Assembly (NCBI RefSeq): GCF_950295315.1
Contig: NC_080179.1
Location: 70,492,615-70,556,614 of the forward strand
From: Erinaceus europaeus
Lineage: Eukaryota; Chordata; Mammalia; Eulipotyphla; Erinaceidae
Length of the DNA: 64,000 bases
Reading direction: 5' to 3'
Shown: one piece after another, positions 44,350 through 54,480 of the stretch
Position numbering within the stretch: position 1 is the stretch's first letter
How the letters are laid out: each line of letters opens with the position of its first letter
The notes under the pieces: generated by a model
Told to the model about the DNA's origin: nothing
The model's database searches: none
Seen by the model: only the letters and a program-made list of their open reading frames with translations
Translations under genes and position numbers: made by a program

Positions 44350-45335
44350 TTTTTTTTTTTTTTAATTTTTCCTTTATAAAAAGGAAGCATTGGCAAAACC
44401 ATAGGATAAGAGGGGTACAGCTTCGCACAATTCCCACCATCAGAACTGAACTTTTATCCTATCCTCTGATATCCCTGATAGCTTTCCTATTCTTTAACCC
44501 TCTGGGAGTATGGACCAGGGTCCTTGTGGGATGCAGAAGGTGGAAGGTCTGGCTTCTGTAACTGCTTCCCCACTGAACATGGGCGTTGACAAGTTGATCC
44601 ATACTCCCAGCCTGTCTCTCTCTTTACCTAGTGTGGAAGGGCTCTGGGGAAGCTGAGCTCCAAGGCACATCGGTGGGGTTGTCTGTCCAGGGAAGTCTGG
44701 TCGGCATCATGCTAGCATCTGGAACCTGGTGGCTGAAAAGAGTTAACATACAAAGCCAAACAAATTGTTGAACAATCATGGACGTAAGGGCTGGAATAGT
44801 GCAGATGAAGAGTTGGGGGGGGGGGGTCCTCTGTTTTGTAGGTAACTATTAGGCATATTTTAGTTAAATTCCAAAGGGCCTGTGTCAATACTGTTTTTTG
44901 GGTTTGTTTGGTTTTTTTCCATTTTTCTTTTTGCCTCTGAGCCTGAAATCTGATACGCTGGTGGATCCAAGTTATTGTCTGGGGGAGATGATGTCATGGC
45001 TGGGAAAAGGACCAGAAAGCTGGATCAGGGAAGAGAGTAGCTCCCTAATATGGGAAAGGGGTATAAATATTTATTGTTGACTGTAAACCCCATCTATTTG
45101 ATGTGATCTGGGGCCCATAATTAGCTTAGGAGCCTATGTGACCTCTGCATCCCTGTAGATCTGAGATCACATTCTGTGATCACGAGTAGGAACATTCTAA
45201 GCTGCCCCAATATCGACCCATCTTCCTCAGGTGTAGCATAGAGTATGTTGTCCAGCCTCCCTTCAGAGGATGGAACATTCTCTACCATTGTTGATTCAAG
45301 TTGAGGGCAAGGTCCTATGGGGGCCCACAAAGGGG
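44350..45335 (-). mobile_element. L1 3'-UTR-like fragment, antisense, longest copy
   Basis: Poly-T, AACCATAGGATAAGAGGGGT, CCCTCTGGGAGTATGGACC, then about 600 further bases (GTATAAATATTTATTGTTGA, GAGATCACATTCTGTGATC) not present in the shorter copies. No TSD found by eye. The right boundary is a guess. Confidence 0.6.
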
Positions 45336-45449
45336 TCTATTGTGTTGTTCCTGATAGAAATGACCGGTTAACAATGGAGAGAGGGATTTATTCGAGCTAG
45401 AGTCATCGTTAAAGCATGCCAGTCTCTTGCCCTTATTCAGCTTTTAATG

Positions 45450-45590
45450 CTTTTTATTTATTTATTTTATTGATTTTTGACCAGAGCACTCACTGTTCAG
45501 CTCTGGCTTAATGGTGGTGCGGGGAGCCTCAGGCATGAGAGTCTGTTTGCATAACCATTATGCTGTCTACCCTCCACATCTGCCTGTTTT
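45450..45590 (-). repeat. antisense SINE, short-body family
   Basis: GACCAGAGCACTCACTGTTC, GCCTCAGGCATGAGAGTCTG and TTTGCATAACCATTATGCTG. Confidence 0.75.
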
Positions 45591-45817
45591 TGAGGAGGTA
45601 CAGTAATTTGTATTTTTAAGTCTGAGGCAAAATGAAAGTGGACATTTTTACTAATTGTTAATAACTAGAAATACCATATGGGTTTGAACTAGAAACCTTC
45701 TGTATTAGTCATTAAGTCTAATTATTATTCAAAACCGTTAGCATTCTAGAAGAGAAACTCATTTTAAGTATTGGGAAATAGTTTGGAAATTAAATTGTAC
45801 ACTGTTTCAATTTGCAG

Positions 45818-45960
45818 TTGAAATTAGAATCTGCATCTCCAAAAACAAAGAGTGAAAAGCTTTTAGAAGAAGAAAAGTCTACTGACTTTGTGTTTATACC
45901 TCCAGAAGCGAAAGAAAGGATACTAACTGAACATCAAAAAGAAGTACTAAAAACAAAGAG
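45818..45960 (+). CDS. RIF1: RIF1 coding exon, residues ~1025-1071
   Basis: Acceptor TCAATTTGCAG|TTGAAA, donor AAAGAG|GTTTGC (weak at +3 to +6). Encodes LKLESASPKTKSEKLLEEEK then STDFVFIPPEAKERILTEHQ and KEVLKTK. PPEAKERI appears three residues shorter than the human PPEGKDAKERI that I recall. Confidence 0.95.
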
Positions 45961-46265
45961 GTTTGCAACCCTTATGTCACTAAACTGTGTATTCTGAATT
46001 CACATTTTACATTTGTTGAAGCAAACTATAGCGTTTGTCCTTACAGCTGCAAGTTAGAGGTGCTAAATTTTAACGCCTAAAGATGTAACGTACATAGTTG
46101 GATTTCATAGCCTTTGAGACTACCCAGTATTGTCCATGGTTTCTAAACTGAATTTTTTTTAAATAGAGATAATGAGATAGTGTAGGAACAAATAATAGGG
46201 GACATGGATTCATGGAAAATGAGCACCAGAGTCTGGATTTTATATTATTGTTAAAATATAGCTAG

Positions 46266-46662
46266 TTGGGAGTCCGGTGGTAGTGCAGTAGGTTAAGCGC
46301 ACATGGCGCAAATCGCAAGGAATGCGTAAGGGTCCCGGTTCGAGCCCCCACTCCCCATCTGCAGGGCGTCGCATCACAAGTGGTGAAGCAGGTCTGCAGG
46401 TGTCTGTCTTTCTCTCCCCCTCTGTCTTCCCCTCCTCTCTCCATTTCTCTCTGTCCTATCTAACAACGACGAGACCAATAACAAAACAAGGGCAACAAAA
46501 GGGAATAAATAAATATTATATATTTATATATAAAACATTTCCTTTTGTTGCCCTTGTTTAGTTATTGGTCTCATCGTTGTTTTATATATAAATAATATTT
46601 CTTTATTCCCTTTTGTTGCCCTTGTTTTGTTATTGGTCTCGTCGTTGTTAGGACAGAGAAAT
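46266..46662. repeat. sense SINE followed by inverted copies of its own tail
   Basis: A sense Eri-type SINE runs 46266-46520. Its tail (46462-46517) reappears as a near-perfect reverse complement at 46593-46651. It includes the private motif GGTCTCGTCGTTGTTA, so the copy came from this element. A second, shorter reverse copy sits between them at about 46540-46580. Confidence 0.88.
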
Positions 46663-46708
46663 GCAGGGGCACCACATTTTGAAGTTAAACATGTAACGTC
46701 TTTTCCAG

Positions 46709-46780
46709 GTGTGATATTCCTGCAATGTATAACAACCTGGATGTTTCACAGGATACTCTTTTTTCTCAGGAAGAGTCTAT
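46709..46780 (+). CDS. RIF1: RIF1 coding exon, residues ~1072-1095
   Basis: Acceptor CTTTTCCAG|GTGTGA, donor TCTAT|GTAAGT. Encodes CDIPAMYNNLDVSQDTLFSQ then EES. Just 47 bases separate it from the SINE-tail palindrome upstream. Confidence 0.95.
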
Positions 46781-46864
46781 GTAAGTACTAGTGTCACTGA
46801 AGTCACTTGTTTTCTGATTTTTAATTTAAAACAGTAGTCTCATTTATATACTTACTTATTTCAG

Positions 46865-46907
46865 GGAAATCCCTGCTTTAACCGAGAAATTGAAGGAAGA
46901 GTCCAAG
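46865..46907 (+). CDS. RIF1: RIF1 43-base exon, residues ~1096-1110
   Basis: Acceptor TTATTTCAG|GGAAAT, donor AAG|GTACAT. Encodes EIPALTEKLKEESK. Second 43-base exon of the gene. An 84-base intron separates it from the previous exon. Confidence 0.93.
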
Positions 46908-47202
46908 GTACATTTGCTATTTTTTGCAATTTGGGATTAGAATCTCCCTTCTATTGTGGAGACTATAAAGTCTCACTAGTATACTTCAGTAGCTCTGCAG
47001 TCAATGTATGTGTGTGAAAGAACTGTGTGTGTCTAAAGTGTGTGACTTTATGAAATATATATAAGTAATACAAACTAATAGGCATCTATCACCTTTAGAA
47101 TATTTACAATTGCCTTTCTGAATCATTACAGTTTTATACTAAAATACCTCTGGGAAGTCACGTTCATTTGCTCATTAACCTATGTATGTACTTCTTATGC
47201 AG

Positions 47203-50200
47203 GAGCAGCAAATGGAGAGTGACAGCATCACTGCTCAAGATGTCACAGGAAATTGTGATACGGTCAGACATCTTGAAAAGAATTTGCTTTCAAATGACCG
47301 TTGTGACTCTACTGAAGAGACCAGTCCTGAAATATTGAACAGTAGTAGTGATGGCAAAAAAGGAGCTTTAAATTTATCCAAGAAAGCGTCAACTGACAGT
47401 ACATCGAGTGTAGAAAACACTAGTGGTGCCAGCAGTGCCTCAGTTTCTAATGTCATCTCTCAGCCTACCAGCCGAAGGCAAACCTTTATCACTTTGGAGA
47501 AGTTTGATGGCTCAGAAAGTAGACCTTTTAGTCCATCCCCCTTAAATGACATGTCATCAACTTACCCTGTGAAAAATAGCCAGGAAGACACAAGCAAAAC
47601 AGATACTCTAAAGAAAACAGATACAGTAAAGAAAAGAGAAACACATACTCCAAAGTCTGATTCTGAAAAAATAGGTCATGGAGTTAAGAGATCAAGTAGA
47701 AGATCAAGTAGAAGTAAAGCTGAACAAATCGGGCGTAAAAGGTCCAAGTCCTTAATGAAATCTGATGAAGAGAAGAATTCTCAGGAGTCAGCTGATAACA
47801 TGGTAGTTCTAGAAGCTAACCCACCTGGTTTGCTTAACCAGATGGAATGTGTTTTAGATACTCAGAGTCATCTCTCTGAATCTACAATGGAATATGAGGA
47901 CACAGTGCTTAAGTCAACAACAGAAAATACTCTATTAGAAAACAGTACAGTAGAAGAGAAGATCCTAGGGGCTAGTTTGGAATCCAAAGAAAACACACCC
48001 CCATCTATAATGCCCTCAGATCAGATAGTAAACGAGGATAGTCAAGTTCTGACAGCTCCAAGTCAGAAAACCCTGCGGCGATCTTTAAGGAGACGCTCAG
48101 AAATAGCAGAAGCCATCATTGATAGCCAAGATAAGGAAAATAGTCAAAAAAAGGAAAGACGTAAGGAAGAAGAAAAGACTCCTCAGAAAACTTCACTGAA
48201 TATAAAAGACGATGTGTTACCTAAGCAAAAGGTGGTTTCTGAGCAAACTGCAGTGGAAAATTTAACTGAGAAAGAAAATGCTTTGCATGAGAAGACTTCT
48301 GGAGAAACCAGCAGTAATGCTGAAATTGATGAAAACGGACGAAAGCCAGAACTTGCAAGTAGTAAATCTGAGGGAGAGGCTGCTGCTCAGGACACTGAAG
48401 ATAAATCCCCTGAGAAACTCGTAAGGGGTAGAACGCGATATCAAACCAGAAGGGCGTCTCAGGGTTTACTTTCCAGCATTGAAAACTCCGAATCTGATAG
48501 CTCTGAGGCAAAAGAAGAGAGTTGTAGAAAGAAAAGATCTGGGAAGTGGAAAAACAAAAGTAGTGACAGCGTTGATATTGAAGATCAGGAGAAAGTGGTC
48601 AAACAGGAATGGATAAAAGAGGAAAGTCAGACACATGATGATAAAGCAAATGCTGACGTGGACACAGACTTGAAATCCCAGACCACTGATGAAAAAGAAA
48701 GCAGCTCGGTGACCCAACATTCCATAGCACCTGCAGATGTATTGCAAGGTTCTGATGATGTATCAAATGTAGATGAGGAAAGAAAGAAAACTAATAAAAT
48801 TGCAGACTATTCCTCTTCAGAGTCCCCTGTACCGGAGTCAAATCTAAGGACTAGAAATGCCAGTAAGAGGTTACATAAGCGAGATTCTATCGAAATTAAC
48901 AGTGTAGGAGAATCCTCCAAAACGGACACATCCGACATTTCTGTGCTCCCTGAAAAACCTCTTCAAACTCTAGAATGCCAGCACAAGAGGACAAGGAGGG
49001 TGAGGCGGTCTAAAGGTTGTGACTGCTGTGGAGAAAAATCACTCTCTCAGGAAAAGTCACTAATTGGGCTTAAAGATACAGATAGTCACACGAAGAGCAG
49101 TGAAGCAGAAAAGACAGATGAACAAACATCTTCAGACTCTTCTGAAGCTAAAGTATATCCTGAGGTAAAACCTCTAGACGAACCTCAGACTGTGAATACT
49201 GATCTCCAGGAAGAGAAAAACACTACTAATGATACATTAGTTGTATCTGAAACTGAACTGACGGGAAATACTATTCAGGACTCTCTTCCTTCTGAAATAA
49301 TAAAATGTAAAGAAACTTTTGATGCGGACTCTGAGGTACCAGTATCCCTTGAGAACCAAGAGTCAACCGATGAGAAATGCAATGCCACTGAGCCTTATTC
49401 AGATGATCCCAGAGATAGTTCACTGGAGTGTTCTACTTCGGAGACTAAAGAAGAAAAGCCAGAAGCTGTCTTGAAAAATGAACTGAGTACGGATAATGAA
49501 GAAACAAATGCATGTGAGGTAGAAGCAGAATTCAATGCAGAAGAAGTAGAGGCTATGGAACTGGATGTAGAAAGTGCTAAATCTGAAGCAGATCTTAACG
49601 ATACGTCTGAAGCAAGCTTTTCTGAACACAAGAGTGACGAAGAAGAGAGGCCATTGGAAAAAAATGAAACCATCAGTGACTGTGAAGCAGATACAGCAAA
49701 GGAACTGAATGAAGAGGCAGCCGCTGAGGAGTTTGATTCAGGTATTGATCATTCTCATGATACAACCCCTCCTAAAGTGAGTACTCAGACAGAGCTCTCT
49801 GAGCAAATAACAGTTGGAGAACTCAGTGAGGGAAATGATGGATGTGATCCAAACTTACCTGCTGAAATGGAAGATGGTGAAGACACATTGAAAACTAAAG
49901 CCAGCCATGTCAATGACGAAGAGATTAGGGACCTTTCTATTGAATCCTCTAAGCCAGAAGGAGCTGAAATGCAAAGATTGAATGTAGAAACCTACAACCT
50001 AGTTCCTAAAACAATAGAGATGAATACTGAAGCTGGGAAGGCTGGCTTATGTGAAACTGAAATAAATACTGAGCTTAATAAATCTGAAGAGGCAAAATTA
50101 GATGACGATGAACTGGTGGTGACAAATGATGATGAAATTTTGCAGGAAGTTCATCATACTTCAGAGAAAGTAGAGGAGAAATTACAGTCTTTGACATCTG

Positions 50201-50415
50201 AAACAGCTGTCTCTGAACTGAAAACAGAAGACACTGCATCTCCTCAGAAATTGAGGGAACTTGATCCTGATCCTGTTCTTGGGTCAGCATGGGACAGCCC
50301 TAGTGGCATGCAGACACGCTGTGTGTGGTCTCCTCTGGCTTCTCCATCCAGCAGCATTTTAAAAAGAGGACTGAAAAGATGCCAAGAAGATGAAACATCA
50401 TCGCCTGTTACCAAG
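47203..50415 (+). CDS. RIF1: RIF1 giant exon, disordered region, residues ~1111-2181
   Basis: 3213 bases, 1071 codons, phase 0 at both ends. Acceptor TTCTTATGCAG|GAGCAG, donor AAG|GTAGGA. The protein is low-complexity, rich in Glu, Ser, Lys, Asp and Thr, with basic patches (near SRRSSRSKAEQIGRKRSKS; RRSLRRRSEIAE; VRGRTRYQTRRASQG; KRTRRVRRSKGCDCCGEKS) spaced along an acidic chain. Short conserved islands include SRRQTFITLEKFDGSE, TRYQTRRASQGLLSSIENSE and MQTRCVWSPLASPS. It ends with SSSILKRGLKR, whose SILK (50353-50364) is the first PP1-docking motif. No coiled coil or membrane segment is evident. The length is typical: in mammals this exon encodes close to half of RIF1. Downstream frame beyond 50415 is intronic. 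Confidence 0.98.
50353..50364 (+). other. SILK PP1-docking motif
   Basis: Codons AGC ATT TTA AAA, about residues 2161-2164. In RIF1 the SILK and RVxF-type motifs together bind protein phosphatase 1. Confidence 0.9.
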
Positions 50416-50825
50416 GTAGGAGGATTGAAGCTGAATATTAATGAGCCCAGATTTAAATGTAATATTTAGGCCATATATATATGTTTTGGGTTTTGTTTGT
50501 TTTGTGAATGGCAGTGTTAATACTACGCAATCATTTGTTTTGAAAATCTACCACGATAAGGAAATGAGCAGCTAGAAGAAGAGATATTGTGAAGGAACTC
50601 TTACAATTTTCTTGGATGTTTGAAAGATTTGTTTACTAATGATAGAACCAGACTTCATGCCCAAGAATCCACTTTGACACCTTCTCATCCCAGCTTCTCT
50701 AGAGATTCTTACTCCACCAGTCATATATGTTGTTCACCTTCGACAAACTTGAGGGAAAAATCTTGGTTCTTTTTCACACCTCATGCCATAGTATTTCAGA
50801 AAATAGACTCTAAAACTGATAAAGG
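50416..50825. other. intron, start; no recognised element
   Basis: About 410 bases without repeats between the giant exon and the GT-rich array. An in-frame stop at 50467-50469 ends any read-through. Confidence 0.6.
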
Positions 50826-51192
50826 TGTGTGTGTGTGTGTGTGTGTGTCTGTGTGTGTGTGTGTGTCTGTGTGTGTGTCTGTGTGTGTCTGTGTGTGTGT
50901 GAGTGTGTGTGTGTGTGTGTGTGAGTGTGTGTGTGTGTGTGTGAGTGTGTGTGTCTGTGTGAGTGTGTGTGTGTGTGAGAGTGTGTGTGTGTGTGTCTGT
51001 GTGTGTGTGTCTGTGTGTGTGAGTGTGTGTGTCTGTGTGTGTGTGTCTGTGTGTGTGTGTGAGTGTGTGTGTGTGTGTCTGTGTGTGTCTGTGTGTGTGA
51101 GTGTGTGTGTGTGAGTGTGTGTGTGTGTGTGTGTGTCTGTGTGTGTGTGAGTGTGTGTGTGTCTGTGTGTGTGTGTCTGTGTGTGTGTGTGT
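50825..51192 (+). repeat. GT-rich array with periodic TCTG and GAGTG interruptions
   Basis: About 370 bases of alternating GT in which a C or A replaces a base at irregular but frequent steps (..GTGTCTGTG.., ..GTGAGTGTG..). Polymorphic in appearance; long open frames on both strands are artefacts. Confidence 0.97.
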
Positions 51193-51339
51193 ATGCACTG
51201 TGACATTACACTGCCTTTTACATTTTAAGTGTTGATATAAGCTCTTATTGCCAGACCTTTCCTAAAAAGGAAAACTAATCTTAGTGCTATGTCCTCAACA
51301 ACTGCTCAGTATGTTGATTTATATGTGTATTTTTCTTTC

Positions 51340-51608
51340 TTTTTTTTGTTTATTTCCTCTTGTCCTTTTTTTTATTGTTGTAGTAGTAGTTCTTGTTATT
51401 TATGTCGTCGTTGTTACATAGGACAGAGAGAAATGGAGAGAGGAGGGAAAGACAGGGAGAGAAAGACAGACACTTACAGACCTGCTTCACTGCCTGTGAA
51501 GTGACTCCTCTGCAGGTGGGGAGCCGGGGACTTGAACCAGGATCCTTAGGCTGGTCCTTGCACTTTGCGCCTCCTGCCCTTAACCTGCTGTGCTACCGCC
51601 TGACTCCC
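51340..51608 (-). repeat. antisense Eri-type SINE
   Basis: TTGTTTATTTCCTCTTGTCC to GCTACCGCCTGACTCCC; box B complement GGGGACTTGAACC. Confidence 0.9.
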
Positions 51609-51865
51609 AATTTGTGTGTATTTTTCATAAATGTGGGTTATCTGTATCTGCTCTAAGTTTTTGGCCTTCTAGCTTGACAGCTGTCTAATAAATAAATAAA
51701 AGAAGGAAAGTTGTACATACTGTGTTGACATAGTAGACCATCTCCTCTGGAGAAGGTTGTACGACATGGTTAGGCTGTGTAGAGTTGGTAGTAAACTAGT
51801 ACGGTATAGAGCTGCCAGTTTTAGTGCCATTCCTGGGCTTCATGCCTTGTTCCTTAAGGTATATT

Positions 51866-52325
51866 TGCTGGGCTAGCGTGGGGGTGCCTCTTCTTGAGTG
51901 CATACTCTCTGGATTGGAGAGAACACGACCGGAGCCAGCCTGGGCTGCTACTCACTCAGCGATGCGAGGGAGATGACTCAAGAACCAAACACGTGGCACG
52001 AGGCAATGCAAAACCTTTATTGATCAGAGAGCCAAGGCTTTTAAAGGTCCGATGGAAATGGCTAGGATAGGGGCAGAGAAAAGCAAACTGGGACTGAAAA
52101 GGTAGGAACTTCCTTAGCAACTGTTGGAGAGTTTTAACTGGTAGGATTAATACTACCCTGCAGGGCAGGGAGGGTCTCGAGGGTAGAAAGAAGATAGATC
52201 AAAGGAATGGAATGGGTGGGGATCTTTCAGGCAAAACAATGATGTAGATAAGCTATAGTATTAGGAATGCAGGGTGCTTTGTGAGCCCTGCCGAGCTCAA
52301 CCACATCCTCACAATTTCCCCGACA
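51866..52325 (-). mobile_element. LTR-like element, antisense, about 460 bp
   Basis: On the minus strand it would run TGTCGGGGAAATTGTGAGG ... CACGCTAGCCCAGCA, with TG..CA ends. TTTATT at 52017-52022 gives AATAAA, and TTTAAAAGCC about 20 bases before it is TATA-like. A solo LTR is the likeliest reading. No internal retroviral genes are adjacent, and I could not confirm a TSD. Confidence 0.65.
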
Positions 52326-52639
52326 CACGCTCTGTACAGTAATTAGATCCATGAAGGTGCTAGATTTGGATTAAATGGCTTTGAACTGTTACGTGGAATT
52401 TGATTGTTTGTGCTACTGTCCCTGTTTTACTCTCTGTTTCACCAAGTGGTATTGTTTTGTGCAGAGACAGCTTAGAACGTTCTAATAAGTAGAACGACCT
52501 GTGGTATTGTATTAGAGCTGTGGAAATGGTTACTAGGAAGAGTTACAAATAAAAGCTTCGGAACTCATTCTACTAATTCTACTAAGGGCTGACCTTACAA
52601 TGACCATTTTGGGGGGGGGGGGTTTGTTTTGTTTTGCTT

Positions 52640-52868
52640 TTTTTATATTTATTCCCTTTTGTTGCCCTTGTTTTTATTGTTGTTATTGATGTGGTCATTG
52701 TCAGATTGGAGAGGGGGAGAGAAAGACAGACACCTGCAGACCTGCTTCACCACCTGTGAAGCGACTCCCCTGCAGGTGGGGAGCCGGGGGCTCGAACCGG
52801 GATCCTTAACGCTGGTTTTTGCACTTTGTGCTATGTGTGCTTAACCCACTGCACTACCGCCCGACTCG
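52640..52868 (-). repeat. antisense Eri-type SINE
   Basis: ATATTTATTCCCTTTTGTTG to CACTACCGCCCGACTC, lacking the GGACAGAGAGAAATGG block. Confidence 0.88.
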
Positions 52869-52894
52869 CTTTGTTGCTAGTTTTTAAACTAGTT

Positions 52895-53035
52895 TTTTGG
52901 GGGCTGGAAGATAGCATGGTAGATAATGCATTGGAGTCTCAAGCCTGTGGTCTCTAGTTCAGTCCCTGGTGTTGCGTGTGCCAGTGATAACTCTAGTTCT
53001 TTTTCTCGTCCTCTCACTAAAAATGAAAAAGACCC
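52895..53035 (+). repeat. sense SINE, GGATAATGCATTGG-type
   Basis: GGGCTGGAAGATAGCATGGT, TCTAGTTCAGTCCCTGGTG and GTTCTTTTTCTCGTCC. Confidence 0.6.
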
Positions 53036-53049
53036 CCCCCCCCTTGTTT

Positions 53050-53262
53050 TGAAGTTATCTTTATTTATTGGACAGAGACAGCCAGAAGTCTAGGGGGAGG
53101 GAAGAAATAGTGAGGGAGAGTGACAGAGACACCTGCAGCACTGCTTCACCATTTGCAAAGCTTTCCCCCTACAGGTGGGGACCGGGGGCTCGAACCTGAG
53201 GCCTTGTGCACTGTAACATGTGCTCAACCAGGGCGCCACGTGTGCACCACCACCTGGCCCCC
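53050..53262 (-). repeat. antisense older SINE
   Basis: TATCTTTATTTATTGGACAG, GACACCTGCAGCACTGCTTC, CCCCCTACAGGTGGGGACCG and ACCACCTGGCCCC. Confidence 0.85.
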
Positions 53263-53315
53263 AAGAGGCCCTTTTTAATTTGGCCCCTTGATGCTTTAAG
53301 AAAGGAAAAAGCAGA

Positions 53316-53580
53316 AGAGGAGTCGGGCAGCAGCGCAGCGGGTTAAGCGCACGTGGTGCAAAGACTGGCGTAAGGATCCCGGTTCGAGCCCCCGGCTCCC
53401 CACCTGCAGGGGAGTCGCTTCACAGGCGGTGAAGCAGGTCTGCAGGTGTCTGTCTGTCTCTCCCCCTCTCTGTCTTCCCCTCCTCTCTCCATTTCTCTCT
53501 GTCCTGTCCAACAACAACAATAATAACTACAACAATAATAAAACAACAAGGGCAGCAAAAGGGAAAATAAATATAAAAAA
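53316..53580 (+). repeat. sense Eri-type SINE, full length
   Basis: GAGGAGTCGGGCAGCAGCGC head, AGCGGGTTAAGCGCACGTGG, box B GGTTCGAGCCC, CACCTGCAGGGGAGTCGCTT, pyrimidine tract and GGGCAGCAAAAGGGAAAATA. Among the least diverged copies in the window. Confidence 0.93.
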
Positions 53581-53624
53581 ATTAAAAGGAAAAAGTAAAC
53601 AGATCTTAAAGAATAGAATAAGGT

Positions 53625-53780
53625 GGTCTGGGAGGTGGCTCAGTGGATAAAACATTAGACTCTCAAGAATGAGGTCCTGAGTTTAGTCCCCAACAGCACA
53701 TGTACCAGAATGATGTCTGGTTCTTTGTCTCTCGCCTATCTTCTCATTAATAAATTAATAAATAAATGAAAAGAATAAGT
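53625..53780 (+). repeat. sense SINE, GGTGGCTCAGTGGATAAAAC family
   Basis: GGTCTGGGAGGTGGCTCAGT, GAGTTTAGTCCCCAACAGCA, ATGATGTCTGGTTCTTTG and AATAAATTAATAAATAAATG. It ends 45 bases before the acceptor of the exon at 53825. Confidence 0.75.
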
Positions 53781-53824
53781 AAAAACTCTCGCTTTCTTGA
53801 GTAAAGCATGACCTGTGTTTTTAG

Positions 53825-53971
53825 GTGCGACGCGTCTCCTTTGCAGACCCAATATACCAAGCAGGACTGGCAGATGACATTGATAGGCGATGCTCTATTG
53901 TTAAGCCCTATTCTTCAAACAGTTCACTGGTAGTAAAAAGTGCTAAAACCTCACCCACTGCACAAAATAAG
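53825..53971 (+). CDS. RIF1: RIF1 coding exon with RVSF motif, residues ~2182-2230
   Basis: Acceptor TTTTTAG|GTGCGA, donor AAG|GTAAGT. Encodes VRRVSFADPIYQAGLADDID then RRCSIVKPYSSNSSLVVKSA and KTSPTAQNK, 49 codons. RVSF (53831-53842) is the second PP1-docking motif, about 20 residues after SILK in the protein but 3.5 kb away in the DNA. Ser in RVSF is a known class of phospho-regulated position. Confidence 0.98.
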
Positions 53972-54084
53972 GTAAGTTGTAGGCTTTACAGGACGGTGCT
54001 GTGTATAGATAACAGCTGTACTGCATGGCCTTAACTTTTAGCTATTTGGGCGGGGGGGGATAAGCTTCATTGTTACTGTTATTC

Positions 54085-54180
54085 TTTCTTTCTTTCTTTT
54101 TTTTTTTTGACACCTGCAGACTTGCTTCACCACCTGTGAAGCGACTCCCCTGCAGGTGGGGAGCCAGGGGTGGGGGGAGG
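54085..54180 (-). repeat. antisense SINE core fragment
   Basis: (TTTC)n and poly-T, then GACACCTGCAGACTTGCTTC and CCCCTGCAGGTGGGGAGCC; head and tail missing. Confidence 0.8.
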
Positions 54181-54339
54181 CATGTTATTCTTTCAGAAGA
54201 GCGGATATGGAGAGGTGGTAAGTGGCAGTCACAGAACGCAGGACTCCTCTGCACAAGATACTGAGCTCAGTCTCCAGCACTGCTGGTCTGGCTTTCTCTC
54301 CCTGCCATTTCCTTCTCGCTTAATCTCTAAAAAGATTAG

Positions 54340-54480
54340 GTCATAAGGGGCTGGCGAAATAGCTCACTTGGATAATGTACTGCTTTGCTGTATGCACAAC
54401 CCGGGTTCCAGTCCAGTCCCCCACTGCATTAAAGGGAGCTTCAGTGCCGTGGTTTCTTTCCCTACGGTCTACCTGAAAAT
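54340..54480 (+). repeat. sense SINE, diverged
   Basis: GGGGCTGGCGAAATAGCTCA head and GGGTTCCAGTCCAGTCCCC box B-like. Confidence 0.5.

Noticed and set aside
47182..47202. Extending the giant exon upstream to the in-frame ATG at 47182
   Set aside because: The TTCTTATGCAG acceptor at 47202 and homology (EQQMESDS) place the exon start at 47203; the upstream codons are intronic.
50416..50469. Extra C-terminal residues VGGLKLNINEPRFKCNI after the giant exon
   Set aside because: They come from reading through the GTAGGA donor; the conserved continuation VRRVSF is at 53825. Could exist only as a retained-intron product.
50620..51206. Long frames of Cys/Val or Thr/His repeats on both strands
   Set aside because: Direct product of the GT array; no start context or splice support.
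53316..53420. Possible tRNA genes (box A and box B-like sequences) in many places
   Set aside because: These are SINE heads derived from tRNA. They lack a paired acceptor stem and are followed by the SINE body; none looks like a functional tRNA.
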